The notes under the pieces are model-generated. The model searched no databases, was not told the origin of the DNA, and was given only the letters and a program-made list of their open reading frames with translations. Of a stretch of DNA of 64,000 bases, positions 49,573 to 58,708 are shown piece by piece. Position 1 is the first letter of the stretch, and each line of letters begins with the position of its first letter. The stretch is from positions 62,001 through 126,000 of the forward strand of contig NZ_NPKJ01000075.1 of NCBI RefSeq assembly GCF_002284575.1, given 5' to 3'. Source of the DNA: Mesorhizobium temperatum (GTDB lineage Bacteria > Pseudomonadota > Alphaproteobacteria > Rhizobiales > Rhizobiaceae). Made by a program: the position numbers and the translations under genes.

Positions 49573-50529
49573 CTAACCGAGGCTCCGTTCGAGCATCTGC
49601 AGATCACGCTCGCCAGCGCGAAACGTATCGCCGGTCTCGATCGCCGTGACGATCACTTCGGCCGGGCTGAACAGCAGCGGATCAATGGCATAGAAATCAC
49701 CCTTGAACCGCTTGAAGACCTCGGCGAAGGGGTGGCCGTGGTCCCGCGAGGCGCGGCTCGGCAGTTGCTCCGCCAACTCCCTGGCGTCTTTCGACGAGCC
49801 TTTGACGAAGAGCTGAACGCTGCCGCCATAGATGATGGCGTCGTTGGTTCTGCCCATCGCGGTCAGGAAATCCGGATGGGGGGCGGGGATAGGCGCCGTG
49901 CCGATGCCATCGACAACGTTCTCCAGCGGAAATTTGAGATCGTTGGTCTTGTGCAAGGCGACCTCGAGCGCGCGTGCGACGATCTGCACGCTGCCCGCAA
50001 CGCTTTGTGTCGGCGCATAGAGGAAGGTGAGCTTTTCGGTTGGCAATCCAGTTGCCTTGCCGACCTTCTCAACGATCGCCTGGGGCGGCGGTTCGGCGGT
50101 CTCCAGGACAAGCACGGCAGATGACGCAGTGTCGCGATAGGAAAGTGCTTCGAACAGCGGTTCGACGCGGGCGAGCGCCCGCGCCGGTCCCGATCCCATG
50201 GCGAAATAGCCTTGGCTCGACAGGTTCCAGCCCGCATACTGGCTGCCCAGGCAGGCAAGCACCGGTTGCGAAGACCGCACTTCGACGGTGAGCGGCCATT
50301 TCCGCGACGCGCGATCCATGCAGACCGAAACGCTGCCGAGCCCGCCCATCGCGGCTTCCGCCATGTGCAGCCCGGCCTCGACGCCGCCGGCGGCCTTGGC
50401 GCCGGCATCGATCAGGCACTCACCCAATGGCCCCCTGGCAACGGCGATACGCAGGCGTTCGGCGTTGCCGATCATGCCGTCTATGATGCGCTGCGCATTG
50501 TCGTTCAGGAATGCCGAACCGTCTTTCAT
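49573..50529 (-). CDS. mch: Methenyl-H4MPT cyclohydrolase
   Basis: A 318-residue enzyme that hydrolyses methenyl-H4MPT to formyl-H4MPT. Diagnostic segments include GAKAAGGVEAGLHMAEAAMGG, GSQYAGWNLS, GSGPARAL, and IYGGSVQLFVKG. The ATG at 50529 overlaps the upstream ATP-grasp stop by four bases; a longer frame is rejected. Length and sequence are standard for bacterial Mch. Confidence 0.97.
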   Translation of the reverse strand: MKDGSAFLNDNAQRIIDGMIGNAERLRIAVARGPLGECLIDAGAKAAGGVEAGLHMAEAAMGGLGSVSVCMDRASRKWPLTVEVRSSQPVLACLGSQYAGWNLSSQGYFAMGSGPARALARVEPLFEALSYRDTASSAVLVLETAEPPPQAIVEKVGKATGLPTEKLTFLYAPTQSVAGSVQIVARALEVALHKTNDLKFPLENVVDGIGTAPIPAPHPDFLTAMGRTNDAIIYGGSVQLFVKGSSKDARELAEQLPSRASRDHGHPFAEVFKRFKGDFYAIDPLLFSPAEVIVTAIETGDTFRAGERDLQMLERSLG

Positions 50530-51656
50530 GTCCGGTCTCCTTCCCATTGGTGTTGCAATCGGCTGGCTTGTCCCTTGATGAGCCGCCTGGTCAGATCGGC
50601 GCTCGGACCGCGCGCGAAGATGGTGCAGACAGGATCGCCAGCAATCAGACGGGTGCCGGGCGACTGATGGTCGGCAGTCCATTCAGGCCAGGCAATCGAT
50701 GGAAACCGGGCGATCGGCGCCGCCGCATAGGTCACCATCGACGCCATCGAATCGACGAAGCGCGGCAGACGGTAAGCCTTGCCTGCCGCGGCGCGCAGAT
50801 GCGCTTCGATCAATGGCGCGTCGGCATCGTCGAAAATGTCGAGCGTGGCGCCTGGCCTCGGATTGATCTCGATGAGCTTGTAGCCATCCGGTCCGCGAAT
50901 GAGATCGGCGCTGCACAATCCAACCAGGGCGGTGCGGCGAGCCAGACCTGAAAGCCAGCCGCGGATCATCGCCGCCTGCCTGCGATCGAAGCGTCTCAAC
51001 CGCACGGCGCCGCCATAGCGATAGGGCGCTGCCGGGGCAGGCGACGCCCATTGTTGGCTGAAGCCGACGATGTCAGCGCTTTGGCCGTCGCCGACGAACA
51101 GGGCCGAGATGCTGCGGCCGGCAACGAAACGCTGGAAATAGCGGCCGTTAGCCGGGGTCTCTCCGGCGGCCCGCCTGATATGCGCGCCGCCGGCGCCGCC
51201 CGCGGTCTTGACCACCCAGTTCTCCGGATCGGGCGGCGGGTCCCATCGGAATTGCGGATGCGGAATGGCGAGTTCGGCGCAATCGGCGGCCAGCAATTGC
51301 GGGTCCTTGATCCTGCGGATCGCGCCGCCGCCATTGCCGGCGAGCGGAAAATGGCGCGCGATCTCATCGACGGTCTCCGTCATCCGCTCGAAGCCCGAGC
51401 CCAGGACAATGGCGACCGGCTGGTCCTCTCCAGCCAATTGCCGCAGCGTCTCCATGATGCGCTCGCCGTCGATGCCGCCTTGCAGGTCGCCCGGCAGCAT
51501 CGTCGCGCGTTCGGCAAGCGCGACCGTGTCCGTGTCGCAAAAGAAATCGGCGACCAGCGGGCGATAGCCGGCGCGGCGCGCAGCGGCAGCCAGCGCCCGG
51601 CCTGAAATCGCCGCGATCAATAGAGATCCGGCGTTATTTGGCGATTTCGCGTGCAA
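50526..51656 (-). CDS. ATP-grasp protein of the H4MPT cluster (MfnD-like)
   Basis: A protein of about 376 residues with an ATP-grasp domain (WVVKTAGGAGGAHIR, GRYFQRFVAGRSISALFVG, LCSADLIRGPDGYKLIEINPRPG). It corresponds to the orf5-type gene of methylotrophs. The best role is tyramine-glutamate ligase (MfnD) in methylofuran synthesis, or another ligase of the pathway. The start is uncertain. The TTG at 51656 overlaps mtdB by 23 bases, and an internal TTG at 51620 is possible. It overlaps mch at the other end. Confidence 0.85.
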   Translation of the reverse strand: MHAKSPNNAGSLLIAAISGRALAAAARRAGYRPLVADFFCDTDTVALAERATMLPGDLQGGIDGERIMETLRQLAGEDQPVAIVLGSGFERMTETVDEIARHFPLAGNGGGAIRRIKDPQLLAADCAELAIPHPQFRWDPPPDPENWVVKTAGGAGGAHIRRAAGETPANGRYFQRFVAGRSISALFVGDGQSADIVGFSQQWASPAPAAPYRYGGAVRLRRFDRRQAAMIRGWLSGLARRTALVGLCSADLIRGPDGYKLIEINPRPGATLDIFDDADAPLIEAHLRAAAGKAYRLPRFVDSMASMVTYAAAPIARFPSIAWPEWTADHQSPGTRLIAGDPVCTIFARGPSADLTRRLIKGQASRLQHQWEGDRT

Positions 51657-52527
51657 GGGAAAATGCTTCCTGGAAATCGAGCGTGATGGTTTTTTCGGCT
51701 TCGATCATTCTTTTGAAGAGGCCGAATTCGACCTTGTATTTCACGTTGCCGATGGCAAGCGGACCAATGCCGACAGCTTTTGCCGCTTCGAGCGGATCGC
51801 TATTGGCATTGACGGCCACGCCTTCGATGCCGGCCGGCGGGACCGCGTTGACGTCGGCGGCAATAAGCAGGCCGTCGCCTTTCAACTGCGCTTTCGAGAC
51901 CACCTGGACGCCGGCCTTGGCGCACGCCAGGATCACCTCGCTCGCCTCGACCAGCTTCGTCTTGCGGGCGTCGCTCGACCCGTCGGCCGCATCCACGGCG
52001 ATGTTGAAACGGCTTTTGATCTCGGCCGCGATCTGCTCGACCCTTTCGATGCCGTCATGACCGACAAGCGTGACCCGGGCGCCTTCCCTGGCCGCGATGA
52101 CGGCAGTGCAGAAGCCGACGACGCCGGTGGCGCCGAAAACAGCGATCCTCGTGTCCCTCAGCCCGCGCTCGAATTTCTTCTCCAGCGCTTTTTCGACCTT
52201 GGCCACCATCGCCGCGGCCGTGGTGAACGAGCCGGCCGGATCGGCGAATACCGAAACCTGGAAAGGCGGCACCATCGCTTTTCGCGCTGCGTCGAACATG
52301 TCGAGCGCCAGCGAGGCATCCTTGCCGGCGATAAAAATGCCGGTATCGACGCCCGCATCGGGCGGGCGCGAGAAGATCGCGTCCTGCACGAGGCCTGTCA
52401 CCTCTCCCAGGCTTACATCGACATAGGGGACGACGGCGTCGAAACCTGCATCGAGAGCCATGTTCACGTCGAAAGGGCTCATATGTTTCAACGGCGTCAG
52501 CATGTGCAGGATGTGTTTGCGGGCCAT
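51634..52527 (-). CDS. mtdB: NAD(P)-dependent methylene-H4MPT dehydrogenase
   Basis: A 297-residue enzyme that oxidises methylene-H4MPT to methenyl-H4MPT. The N-terminus MARKHILHMLTPLKHMSPFDV and the dinucleotide-binding VFGATGVVGFCTA are typical of MtdB. It forms the second step after Fae. It lies 41 bases after mptG and overlaps the start of the ATP-grasp gene. Confidence 0.96.
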   Translation of the reverse strand: MARKHILHMLTPLKHMSPFDVNMALDAGFDAVVPYVDVSLGEVTGLVQDAIFSRPPDAGVDTGIFIAGKDASLALDMFDAARKAMVPPFQVSVFADPAGSFTTAAAMVAKVEKALEKKFERGLRDTRIAVFGATGVVGFCTAVIAAREGARVTLVGHDGIERVEQIAAEIKSRFNIAVDAADGSSDARKTKLVEASEVILACAKAGVQVVSKAQLKGDGLLIAADVNAVPPAGIEGVAVNANSDPLEAAKAVGIGPLAIGNVKYKVEFGLFKRMIEAEKTITLDFQEAFSLAREIAK

Positions 52528-52568
52528 TTCTCGCCTTTCTTCTTGAACCTGATCGTGTTGCCCAGCCG

Positions 52569-53537
52569 TCAGCTGCCGACGAGATCAAGTTTGGTCGAAC
52601 TGATCTTCGCGCCGGAATTCCTGCCCTTGACGATCCTGATCTTGATGCCGTCTTCAACTGTCTGCTGAACCGCGCTGACGAAGCTGACTGCGGCGTCCTG
52701 CGATGGGGCGAAGGCAAACCCTGTTGGTCCCCACGAACTCTGGCCGATGCCGACAGCGCCCGCTTCATTGAGACCGTGTGCCACCCTCTCGACCCGCTTA
52801 GAGGTGAACACGCCGCCTTGCGCGGGGGCGAAATGGGTGCCGATCAGCATCTGGATCGCGGCGACGGCGGCGCCGAAGGCTGGAAGGTCGTGTTCGACCA
52901 GAGCCGGCATAATGCCCATCAGCACCCGCCGGCAGATCTCGCCGCTGCCTGACGCCGGGAAGGGCGGCAGCGAACGAAACGCCGCGATCTCGGCATCGCC
53001 ATGCAGTCCATGGCCGCCATGATCGAGGATCAGGATGACGCGCCACTCTTCCGGAAACGGCAGTCGCGCCACGACCGGCGGCGGCCTGCCGCTGTCGTCC
53101 TTGCCCGCATCGACTATGACACCACCGCTTTCGAAACTGGCGATGCCGATGCCGGATCGTCCGCCGCGATCGAGCAGGGTCGCGTCGCCGCCGATATCGA
53201 GAGGCAATTTGTGGAGCGTGCGCAGCGCCGAGGCGACGGCAAGGGCGATCTGCGTGCCGGAGCCCAGGCCGGCATGGCTCGGGATCGACTGTTCGACCAC
53301 CAGACGGTGCTGGCCGCGAATTCCGAGATGCCTGCAGAGCGTCGACAAATGCTCGCCAGCGCGCCGGCTCTTGGGGCCTTCGACGATCGTCTCGCCGGAC
53401 CGCGACAGGGTGACGACGGTTTCGGGTTCGATCAATGGAAGCCCAACGCTGCCAAAGCGACGTCCAGTATCGCCATTGAGATCGAGGAAGCCAAGATGCA
53501 GGCGGGCGGGCACTCGTATGGTAACAGAATTCGACAT
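52569..53537 (-). CDS. mptG: Beta-ribofuranosylaminobenzene 5'-phosphate synthase
   Basis: A 322-residue GHMP-kinase-fold enzyme that couples 4-aminobenzoate (or hydroxybenzoate) to PRPP, the first committed step of methanopterin synthesis. Seen are VPARLHLGFLDLNGD, the glycine-rich loop HAGLGSGTQIALAVA, and GVGQSSWGPT-like GIGQSSWGPTGFAF. It is the first gene of the minus-strand operon with mtdB and mch, divergent from the pterin dehydratase gene. Confidence 0.95.
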   Translation of the reverse strand: MSNSVTIRVPARLHLGFLDLNGDTGRRFGSVGLPLIEPETVVTLSRSGETIVEGPKSRRAGEHLSTLCRHLGIRGQHRLVVEQSIPSHAGLGSGTQIALAVASALRTLHKLPLDIGGDATLLDRGGRSGIGIASFESGGVIVDAGKDDSGRPPPVVARLPFPEEWRVILILDHGGHGLHGDAEIAAFRSLPPFPASGSGEICRRVLMGIMPALVEHDLPAFGAAVAAIQMLIGTHFAPAQGGVFTSKRVERVAHGLNEAGAVGIGQSSWGPTGFAFAPSQDAAVSFVSAVQQTVEDGIKIRIVKGRNSGAKISSTKLDLVGS

Positions 53538-53696
53538 CTACCCCCCGATGGGTGCATCATAGACGCATCATGGAAGTTTAGGTGCCCGTCACCATGATAG
53601 CTGTTTTCGTCGAAGGGGCAAGCCGCAGAGAGTGCATTCGTTTTATCTGTTTTTGGCCCCGGCGCGAAACGGACCGGGCAAGTCGCGGAGGTCGAG

Positions 53697-54077
53697 ATGA
53701 ACGAGACAGCTAAGGAAAAGGTCTATTCGGAAGCCGAGATTGCCGACAGGCTCGAGAAGGAGCTGCCGAAATGGCATTACGAGAACGGCTGGATCCGGCG
53801 CAAATACAAGACCCACAGCTGGAAATCGACACTGATGGTCATCAATACGGTCGGCCATCTCGCCGAGGCGGCGTGGCACCATCCCGATATCACGGCGTCC
53901 TATGCCTGGGTCGAGGTGCGCCTGATGAACCATGCAGCCAAGGGCATAACCGATAAAGACTTCGAGCTGGCCAAAAAGATCGAAGAGGTCGTCCAGTGGC
54001 AGCCGGCCAGGGAAGGCGGCGCGCTGGAAGGCACTCCGCCGACCGATCAGCGCTTCGCTTACATCAAATATGATTAA
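53697..54077 (+). CDS. Pterin-4a-carbinolamine dehydratase-like protein
   Basis: A 126-residue protein of the PCD/DCoH family. The active-site pair is in AEAAWHHPDI, followed by YAWVEVRLMNHAAKGITDKD. Such enzymes dehydrate or isomerise pterins; no aromatic amino acid hydroxylase is nearby. The start has GGAGG upstream. It stands at the head of the fhc operon (118-base gap), so a role in H4MPT synthesis or repair is likely. Confidence 0.88.
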   Translation: MNETAKEKVYSEAEIADRLEKELPKWHYENGWIRRKYKTHSWKSTLMVINTVGHLAEAAWHHPDITASYAWVEVRLMNHAAKGITDKDFELAKKIEEVVQWQPAREGGALEGTPPTDQRFAYIKYD

Positions 54078-54195
54078 GCGCGGTCGGAATTTGTTGATGG
54101 CTTAAGAAAACATTCGCTAATCTGCTCGCTGGCGGGGTTCACGGCCATTCCAGTTTCGTCTAGGATCGGGCCGGCACCAGAAAGTGGCGTAGTGA

Positions 54196-55287
54196 ATGGC
54201 GGTTGCTTGGATCGGCAACCGGGAAACGCTGGTCGAGCGCGCGGCCGCACATGCCGCCGCGCTGTTGGGGTCAAGCCGGTGCCCGGTTTTCAGCCTGGAT
54301 ACGGATATACACGGCACCAGGGCGGCGATCGCGCTGGCTGAGCGGGTTGGCGCGGCATACGATCATGCCGATAGCGCGGCAGTTTCCCGGGAGACGGCGC
54401 TTTTTACCGACAAAGGCGCGATGACCGTCGCGCCCGGCGAGGCGCGCCGGCGCGCCGATGTCGTGGTGATTGTCGGCGAACTCCCGCAGATCCACCATCA
54501 ATTTGTCAGCGAACTCTCAGCCACGGTTCCCGATCTCTCAGCCAAGAACCAACGCGAGATCTTTCTGGTCGGGTCGAACGGGGCGTCGGCGCCGCCGTTG
54601 AACAACGGGCGGACGGCGACGCTCCTGTCCTGCGGCGAGGCAAGCCTCGGCGCGACGCTGGCGGCTCTGAGGGCGCAGTGGAAGGGGCGCCAGACATCGC
54701 AGCCGGTGTCGAATTTCGACGATTTCACCAAAGCCCTGGAGGCGGCGCATTTTCCCGTCTTCCTGTTTTCAGGCGACGCAACCGAAGGGCTGGCGCTTGA
54801 GATGCTGCAAGGACTGATCACTGATCTCAACCGCAAATCACGCGCATCCGGCCTTCATCTGCCGGCAAGCGAAAACGGATGGGGTAGCGCGCTCGCCTCG
54901 ACCTGGATGACGGGTTTTCCGCTGCGCACCGGCTTTGCGCGTGGCGTCCCGGAATTCGACCCCTGGCGTTACGATGTCGCGCGCATGATCGCTGACGGCG
55001 AAGCCGACCTGCACCTGCGGATATCTTCCTCAATTGTCCAGCCGCAGAAGAAAAAGAACCGCATGGCGCTGATTGCGCTGGCGAAAACGGAGGAGCCAAT
55101 CGCGGGTGCCGCGGTCACCATCGCCATTGGCGAAGCGGGCGTCGATCACGAGGCGGTGGTCTATTCCAGCCGCACCGGTTCGCTGCGGTCGATCGATGCG
55201 CGAGCGGCGTCCGAACTGCCCTCCGCTGCGACTGTTATCCGCCTGGTCGCCAGTCATGTCTCCGCCGAGGCCGCGTTGCCATGCTGA
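54196..55287 (+). CDS. fhcB: Formyltransferase/hydrolase complex subunit B
   Basis: A 363-residue subunit of the Fhc complex, related to the molybdenum/tungsten subunit FwdB/FmdB of archaeal formylmethanofuran dehydrogenase. It is shorter and shows none of the iron-sulfur cysteine motif expected for a redox enzyme, as in other bacterial FhcB. Segments include LDTDIHGTRAAIALAERVGA and GWGSALASTWMTGFPLRTG. It overlaps fhcA by 7 bases. Confidence 0.95.
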   Translation: MAVAWIGNRETLVERAAAHAAALLGSSRCPVFSLDTDIHGTRAAIALAERVGAAYDHADSAAVSRETALFTDKGAMTVAPGEARRRADVVVIVGELPQIHHQFVSELSATVPDLSAKNQREIFLVGSNGASAPPLNNGRTATLLSCGEASLGATLAALRAQWKGRQTSQPVSNFDDFTKALEAAHFPVFLFSGDATEGLALEMLQGLITDLNRKSRASGLHLPASENGWGSALASTWMTGFPLRTGFARGVPEFDPWRYDVARMIADGEADLHLRISSSIVQPQKKKNRMALIALAKTEEPIAGAAVTIAIGEAGVDHEAVVYSSRTGSLRSIDARAASELPSAATVIRLVASHVSAEAALPC

Positions 55288-56912
55288 CGAAAATAGCCGG
55301 CGGCGACATCATCGATCCCGTCAACGGCCGTGTCGGCAAAGGCGACCTCTGGATCAGGGACGACAAGATCATTGCGGCGCCGGTGGGTGGCGCTGCCGAC
55401 CGGACCATCGACGCTGCCGGCTGCATAGTCATGGCGGGCGCCATCGACATCCATTCCCACATCGGCGGCGGCAACGTGAATACCGCACGGCTGCTCTTGC
55501 CCGAGCAGCATGCCGCGCATCAGGAGCGGCCGGTGACGACGCCGCTTTCCAATGCCGGCTGGTCGACCTTCCAGACCGGCTGTCTCTACGCCAAGATGGG
55601 TTTCACCACGGTCGTCGAACCGGCGATGTCGCCGGGAGCCGCACTTCACACCCATCTCGAACTGGCCGACATCCCGATCATCGACAAGGCGACGCTCGCC
55701 ATTCTCGGCAACGACGATTTCCTGCTGTCGATGATCCGCGACGACGCCTCCTCTCAAATGATCGAGGACTATGTTGCATGGACGGTCGCCTCGACGCGGG
55801 CGCTTGGGGTCAAGGTGATCAACGCCGGTGCGGCGGCCGCCTTCAAGGAAAACGTCCGCACCTTCTCGCTGGACGATGTCGTGCCTTCCTATGGCGTCAG
55901 CTCGCGCAAGATCGTCAAGACGCTACAGGCGGCCGTCGACAGCCTTGGCGTCCCGCATCCTCTGCATGTCCATTGCAACAATCTGGGCAGCCCCGGATCG
56001 GCGGACACGGCGGCCGCGACGATCGCGGCGGCGGAAGGATTGCCGCTGCACCTCGCCCATCTCCAGTTCTACGGCTACGGCACGGAAGGCAAGCGCAAGT
56101 TTTCGTCGGCCGCGGCGCGTCTTGCCGAACTGGTCAATGCGACGCCGGAAGTCACCATCGATATCGGCCAGGTGATGTTCGGCCAAACGGTCACCGTCTC
56201 CTCCGACGTCATGCGGCAGTTTTCGGCGCGTGGCAGTGCGCAGCCGAAGAAATCCGTCATTCATGACGGCGACGGCAATGGCGGCGGCATCGTGCCTTAT
56301 AGCTATGGCAAGGATTTCTATGGCGCGATGCAGTGGGCGATCGGGCTCGAGCTTTTTCTCCTGATCGACGATCCCTGGCGTGTCTTCTTCACCACCGATC
56401 ATCCCAACGGCGCGCCCTTTACCGCCTATCCGGCCCTGTTCGAGCTGCTGATGAGCCGGGAAGCGCGCACCGAAATGATTGCCCGACTTCCAAAGTCCGC
56501 CATGGCGCTCTCCACCCTGGCCGCAATCGACCGCGAATACACGTTCGAGGAAATCGCCGTCATGACGCGCGCGTCCCCAGCCAAGCTGCTTGGGCTGACA
56601 GACCGGGGCCATCTCGGCGCCGGCGCTATCGCCGATATCGCTGTCTACCGCAGGGACGGGAACATAGCGAAAATGCTGGGGCAGGCGGCGTACGTCTTCA
56701 AGGATGGCGATCTCGTCGTGCAGGACGGAGAAATTACCCATTACCGCTGGGGCAAGGCGCTCAGGCTCAATCCGTCGCCGGACAAGGCGATGGTGCGGCG
56801 CCTGGAAGACTATCACCAGCAGCGCTACGGCCTGTCGCTGGACTGGTTCAATTTCCCGGATTCCGCGATCGCGCGCGAACAGCCATTCGGCGAGGTGGCA
56901 TGCCGAACGTGA
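55281..56912 (+). CDS. fhcA: Formyltransferase/hydrolase complex subunit A
   Basis: A 543-residue amidohydrolase-fold subunit that hydrolyses formyl-methylofuran to formate. The metal motif AIDIHSHIGG is near residue 55, with further ligands in PLHVHCNN and LHLAHLQFY and the Asp in TTDHPNGAPF. It is the hydrolytic partner of FhcD. It overlaps both neighbours. Confidence 0.97.
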   Translation: MLTKIAGGDIIDPVNGRVGKGDLWIRDDKIIAAPVGGAADRTIDAAGCIVMAGAIDIHSHIGGGNVNTARLLLPEQHAAHQERPVTTPLSNAGWSTFQTGCLYAKMGFTTVVEPAMSPGAALHTHLELADIPIIDKATLAILGNDDFLLSMIRDDASSQMIEDYVAWTVASTRALGVKVINAGAAAAFKENVRTFSLDDVVPSYGVSSRKIVKTLQAAVDSLGVPHPLHVHCNNLGSPGSADTAAATIAAAEGLPLHLAHLQFYGYGTEGKRKFSSAAARLAELVNATPEVTIDIGQVMFGQTVTVSSDVMRQFSARGSAQPKKSVIHDGDGNGGGIVPYSYGKDFYGAMQWAIGLELFLLIDDPWRVFFTTDHPNGAPFTAYPALFELLMSREARTEMIARLPKSAMALSTLAAIDREYTFEEIAVMTRASPAKLLGLTDRGHLGAGAIADIAVYRRDGNIAKMLGQAAYVFKDGDLVVQDGEITHYRWGKALRLNPSPDKAMVRRLEDYHQQRYGLSLDWFNFPDSAIAREQPFGEVACRT

Positions 56913-57808
56913 GCGTAAATGGCATAACGATCGACGATACCTTTGCCGAGGCCTTCGGCATGCGTGCGACCGCCATCGTCATCACCGCCCCGAACCGGAA
57001 ATGGGCCCGCCAGGCGGCGATCACCATGACTGGCTTTGCCACCTCGGTGATCGGCTGCGGCTGCGAAGCGGCAATCGATGTCGAACTGCCGCCATCGGCC
57101 ACACCGGATGGCCGGCCCGGCTGCCGCGTGATGATCTTTGCGATGGGAACAGATGAACTGCAGAAGCAGCTGCTCAATCGCGTCGGCCAGTGTGTCTTGA
57201 CCTCGCCGGGTTCCGCCTGCTTTGCCGGACTGGAGGGCAGCGCCGAGTTGAAGCTCGGTTCGGCGCTGCGTTATTTTGGCGACGGCTGGCAGATCTCCAA
57301 GAAAATCGGCGGCAGGCATTTTTGGCGCGTTCCCGTCATGGATGGCGAATTCCTGTGCGAAGCGACGACCGGGCTGACGAAGGCTGCCGTCGGCGGCGGC
57401 AATTTCTTCGTCATGGCTGAAAGCAGCGCCAAGGCCTTGGTTGCCGCCGAGGCCGCGGTTGCCGCGATAGGCCTGGTGCCGGGCGCGATCGTGCCGTTTC
57501 CGGGCGGCATCGCCCGTTCGGGTTCCAAGATCGGAGGTAAATACAAGGGCATGATCGCCTCGGCCAACGAAGCCTACGCGCCGACACTGCGCGGTGTTGT
57601 CAGGAGTGAGCTCGGTTCCGACATCAACGCCGTCCTGGAAATCGTCATCGATGGCGAGACCAACGATGCCGTTGCCGCCGCGATGAAGGCCGGCATTAAG
57701 ACCGTCATCGAGCTTGGGCCGAAGCGAGGCGCGGTTCGCATAAGCGCCGGCAATTACGGCGGCAAGCTCGGCAAGTTCATCTATTCGTTGAAGGATATGC
57801 TGCCGTGA
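56900..57808 (+). CDS. fhcD: Formylmethanofuran:H4MPT formyltransferase, Fhc subunit D
   Basis: A 302-residue formyltransferase (Ftr homologue) that moves the formyl group between H4MPT and methylofuran. It begins MPNVSVNGITIDDTFAEAFG. Typical segments are TGFATSVIGCGCEA, GRHFWRVPVMDGEF and GGGNFFVMAES. The ATG at 56900 lies 13 bases before the fhcA stop. A much longer frame from 56333 is inside fhcA. Confidence 0.97.
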   Translation: MPNVSVNGITIDDTFAEAFGMRATAIVITAPNRKWARQAAITMTGFATSVIGCGCEAAIDVELPPSATPDGRPGCRVMIFAMGTDELQKQLLNRVGQCVLTSPGSACFAGLEGSAELKLGSALRYFGDGWQISKKIGGRHFWRVPVMDGEFLCEATTGLTKAAVGGGNFFVMAESSAKALVAAEAAVAAIGLVPGAIVPFPGGIARSGSKIGGKYKGMIASANEAYAPTLRGVVRSELGSDINAVLEIVIDGETNDAVAAAMKAGIKTVIELGPKRGAVRISAGNYGGKLGKFIYSLKDMLP

Positions 57809-58614
57809 AAGCGCTGACCTTCACCCTTGTCGCCGAGCCGCCCGAGCGCCTTGACCTGTCGCCGCTGACGCCGGAGCGGCTTGCCGGGATCGAAAGGCGC
57901 GACATCGAAAAAATCCAGATCGGCATGTCGAAGCATGGATCGAAGGTCGGCGATATCTTTCGCGTCGCCGGCAACGATCCGCTGGACATCGTGTTCGAAG
58001 GTGGAAGCACGCGCCTCGACCGCGTGGCGGAAGGCATGCGGGGCGGTTCGGTTCGCGTCGTCGGTAATGCTGGCGCCCAGGCCGGGCGCGCCATGCGCGG
58101 CGGCACGCTCACGATCGAAGGCAATGCAGGCCCGCACGCCGGCTCCGGCATGCGCGGCGGCAGGCTTGAAATAACAGGCAACGCCGGTGAACACCTTGGT
58201 GCGCCGCTCGCCGGGGAACTGGCCGGCATGAATGGCGGCGTGCTGATCGTCAGGGGCAAAGCGGGCGCTTTTGCCGCCGACCGCATGCGGCGCGGCCTGA
58301 TCGCGGTGCTGAAAGGCTCAGCCGACAATGCCGGCAGCCGCATGATCGCCGGCACGCTGGTGGTGGCCGGCGGCACCGGCGAGATGCCTGGCTATCTGAT
58401 GCGTCGCGGTTCGATCCTTCTCGATCGCGCGCCGAAAAGTCTGTCGCCGAGTTTCGTCGAATGCGGTGCGCCGGAAAGCGTTTTCGCCGCCGTCATCGAT
58501 CGCCATCTGATCGCCGAGGGTATTTTGAAACGGCCGCTTCTGGGCATCGCGCCGCAGAAATATGGCGGTGACAACGCGGTGCTTGGAATGGGTGAGGTTC
58601 TTTTCCCTCGCTGA
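57805..58614 (+). CDS. fhcC: Formyltransferase/hydrolase complex subunit C
   Basis: A 269-residue beta-helix subunit with the repeated GXXGXXXGXXMRGG pattern (for example GNAGAQAGRAMRGG and GNAGPHAGSGMRGG), as in FwdC/FmdC and glutamate synthase tails. It holds the Fhc complex together. It overlaps fhcD by four bases and is the last gene of the operon. Confidence 0.96.
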   Translation: MKALTFTLVAEPPERLDLSPLTPERLAGIERRDIEKIQIGMSKHGSKVGDIFRVAGNDPLDIVFEGGSTRLDRVAEGMRGGSVRVVGNAGAQAGRAMRGGTLTIEGNAGPHAGSGMRGGRLEITGNAGEHLGAPLAGELAGMNGGVLIVRGKAGAFAADRMRRGLIAVLKGSADNAGSRMIAGTLVVAGGTGEMPGYLMRRGSILLDRAPKSLSPSFVECGAPESVFAAVIDRHLIAEGILKRPLLGIAPQKYGGDNAVLGMGEVLFPR

Positions 58615-58672
58615 GGTCCTGCAGCCATACAAGCGCGGCCGATATGATCGATTGCTCATCGTGATCGGCTCC

Positions 58673-58689
58673 GTCCTGCCACACAGGAC
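58673..58689 (+). terminator. Weak hairpin after fhcC
   Basis: The stem GTCCTG (58673-58678) with CAGGAC (58684-58689) and loop CCACA is followed by a moderately T-rich stretch. It lies between convergent fhcC and the dehydratase gene and could end either transcript. Confidence 0.35.
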
Positions 58690-58708
58690 TTCGCTCATTT
58701 ATTTCTGC

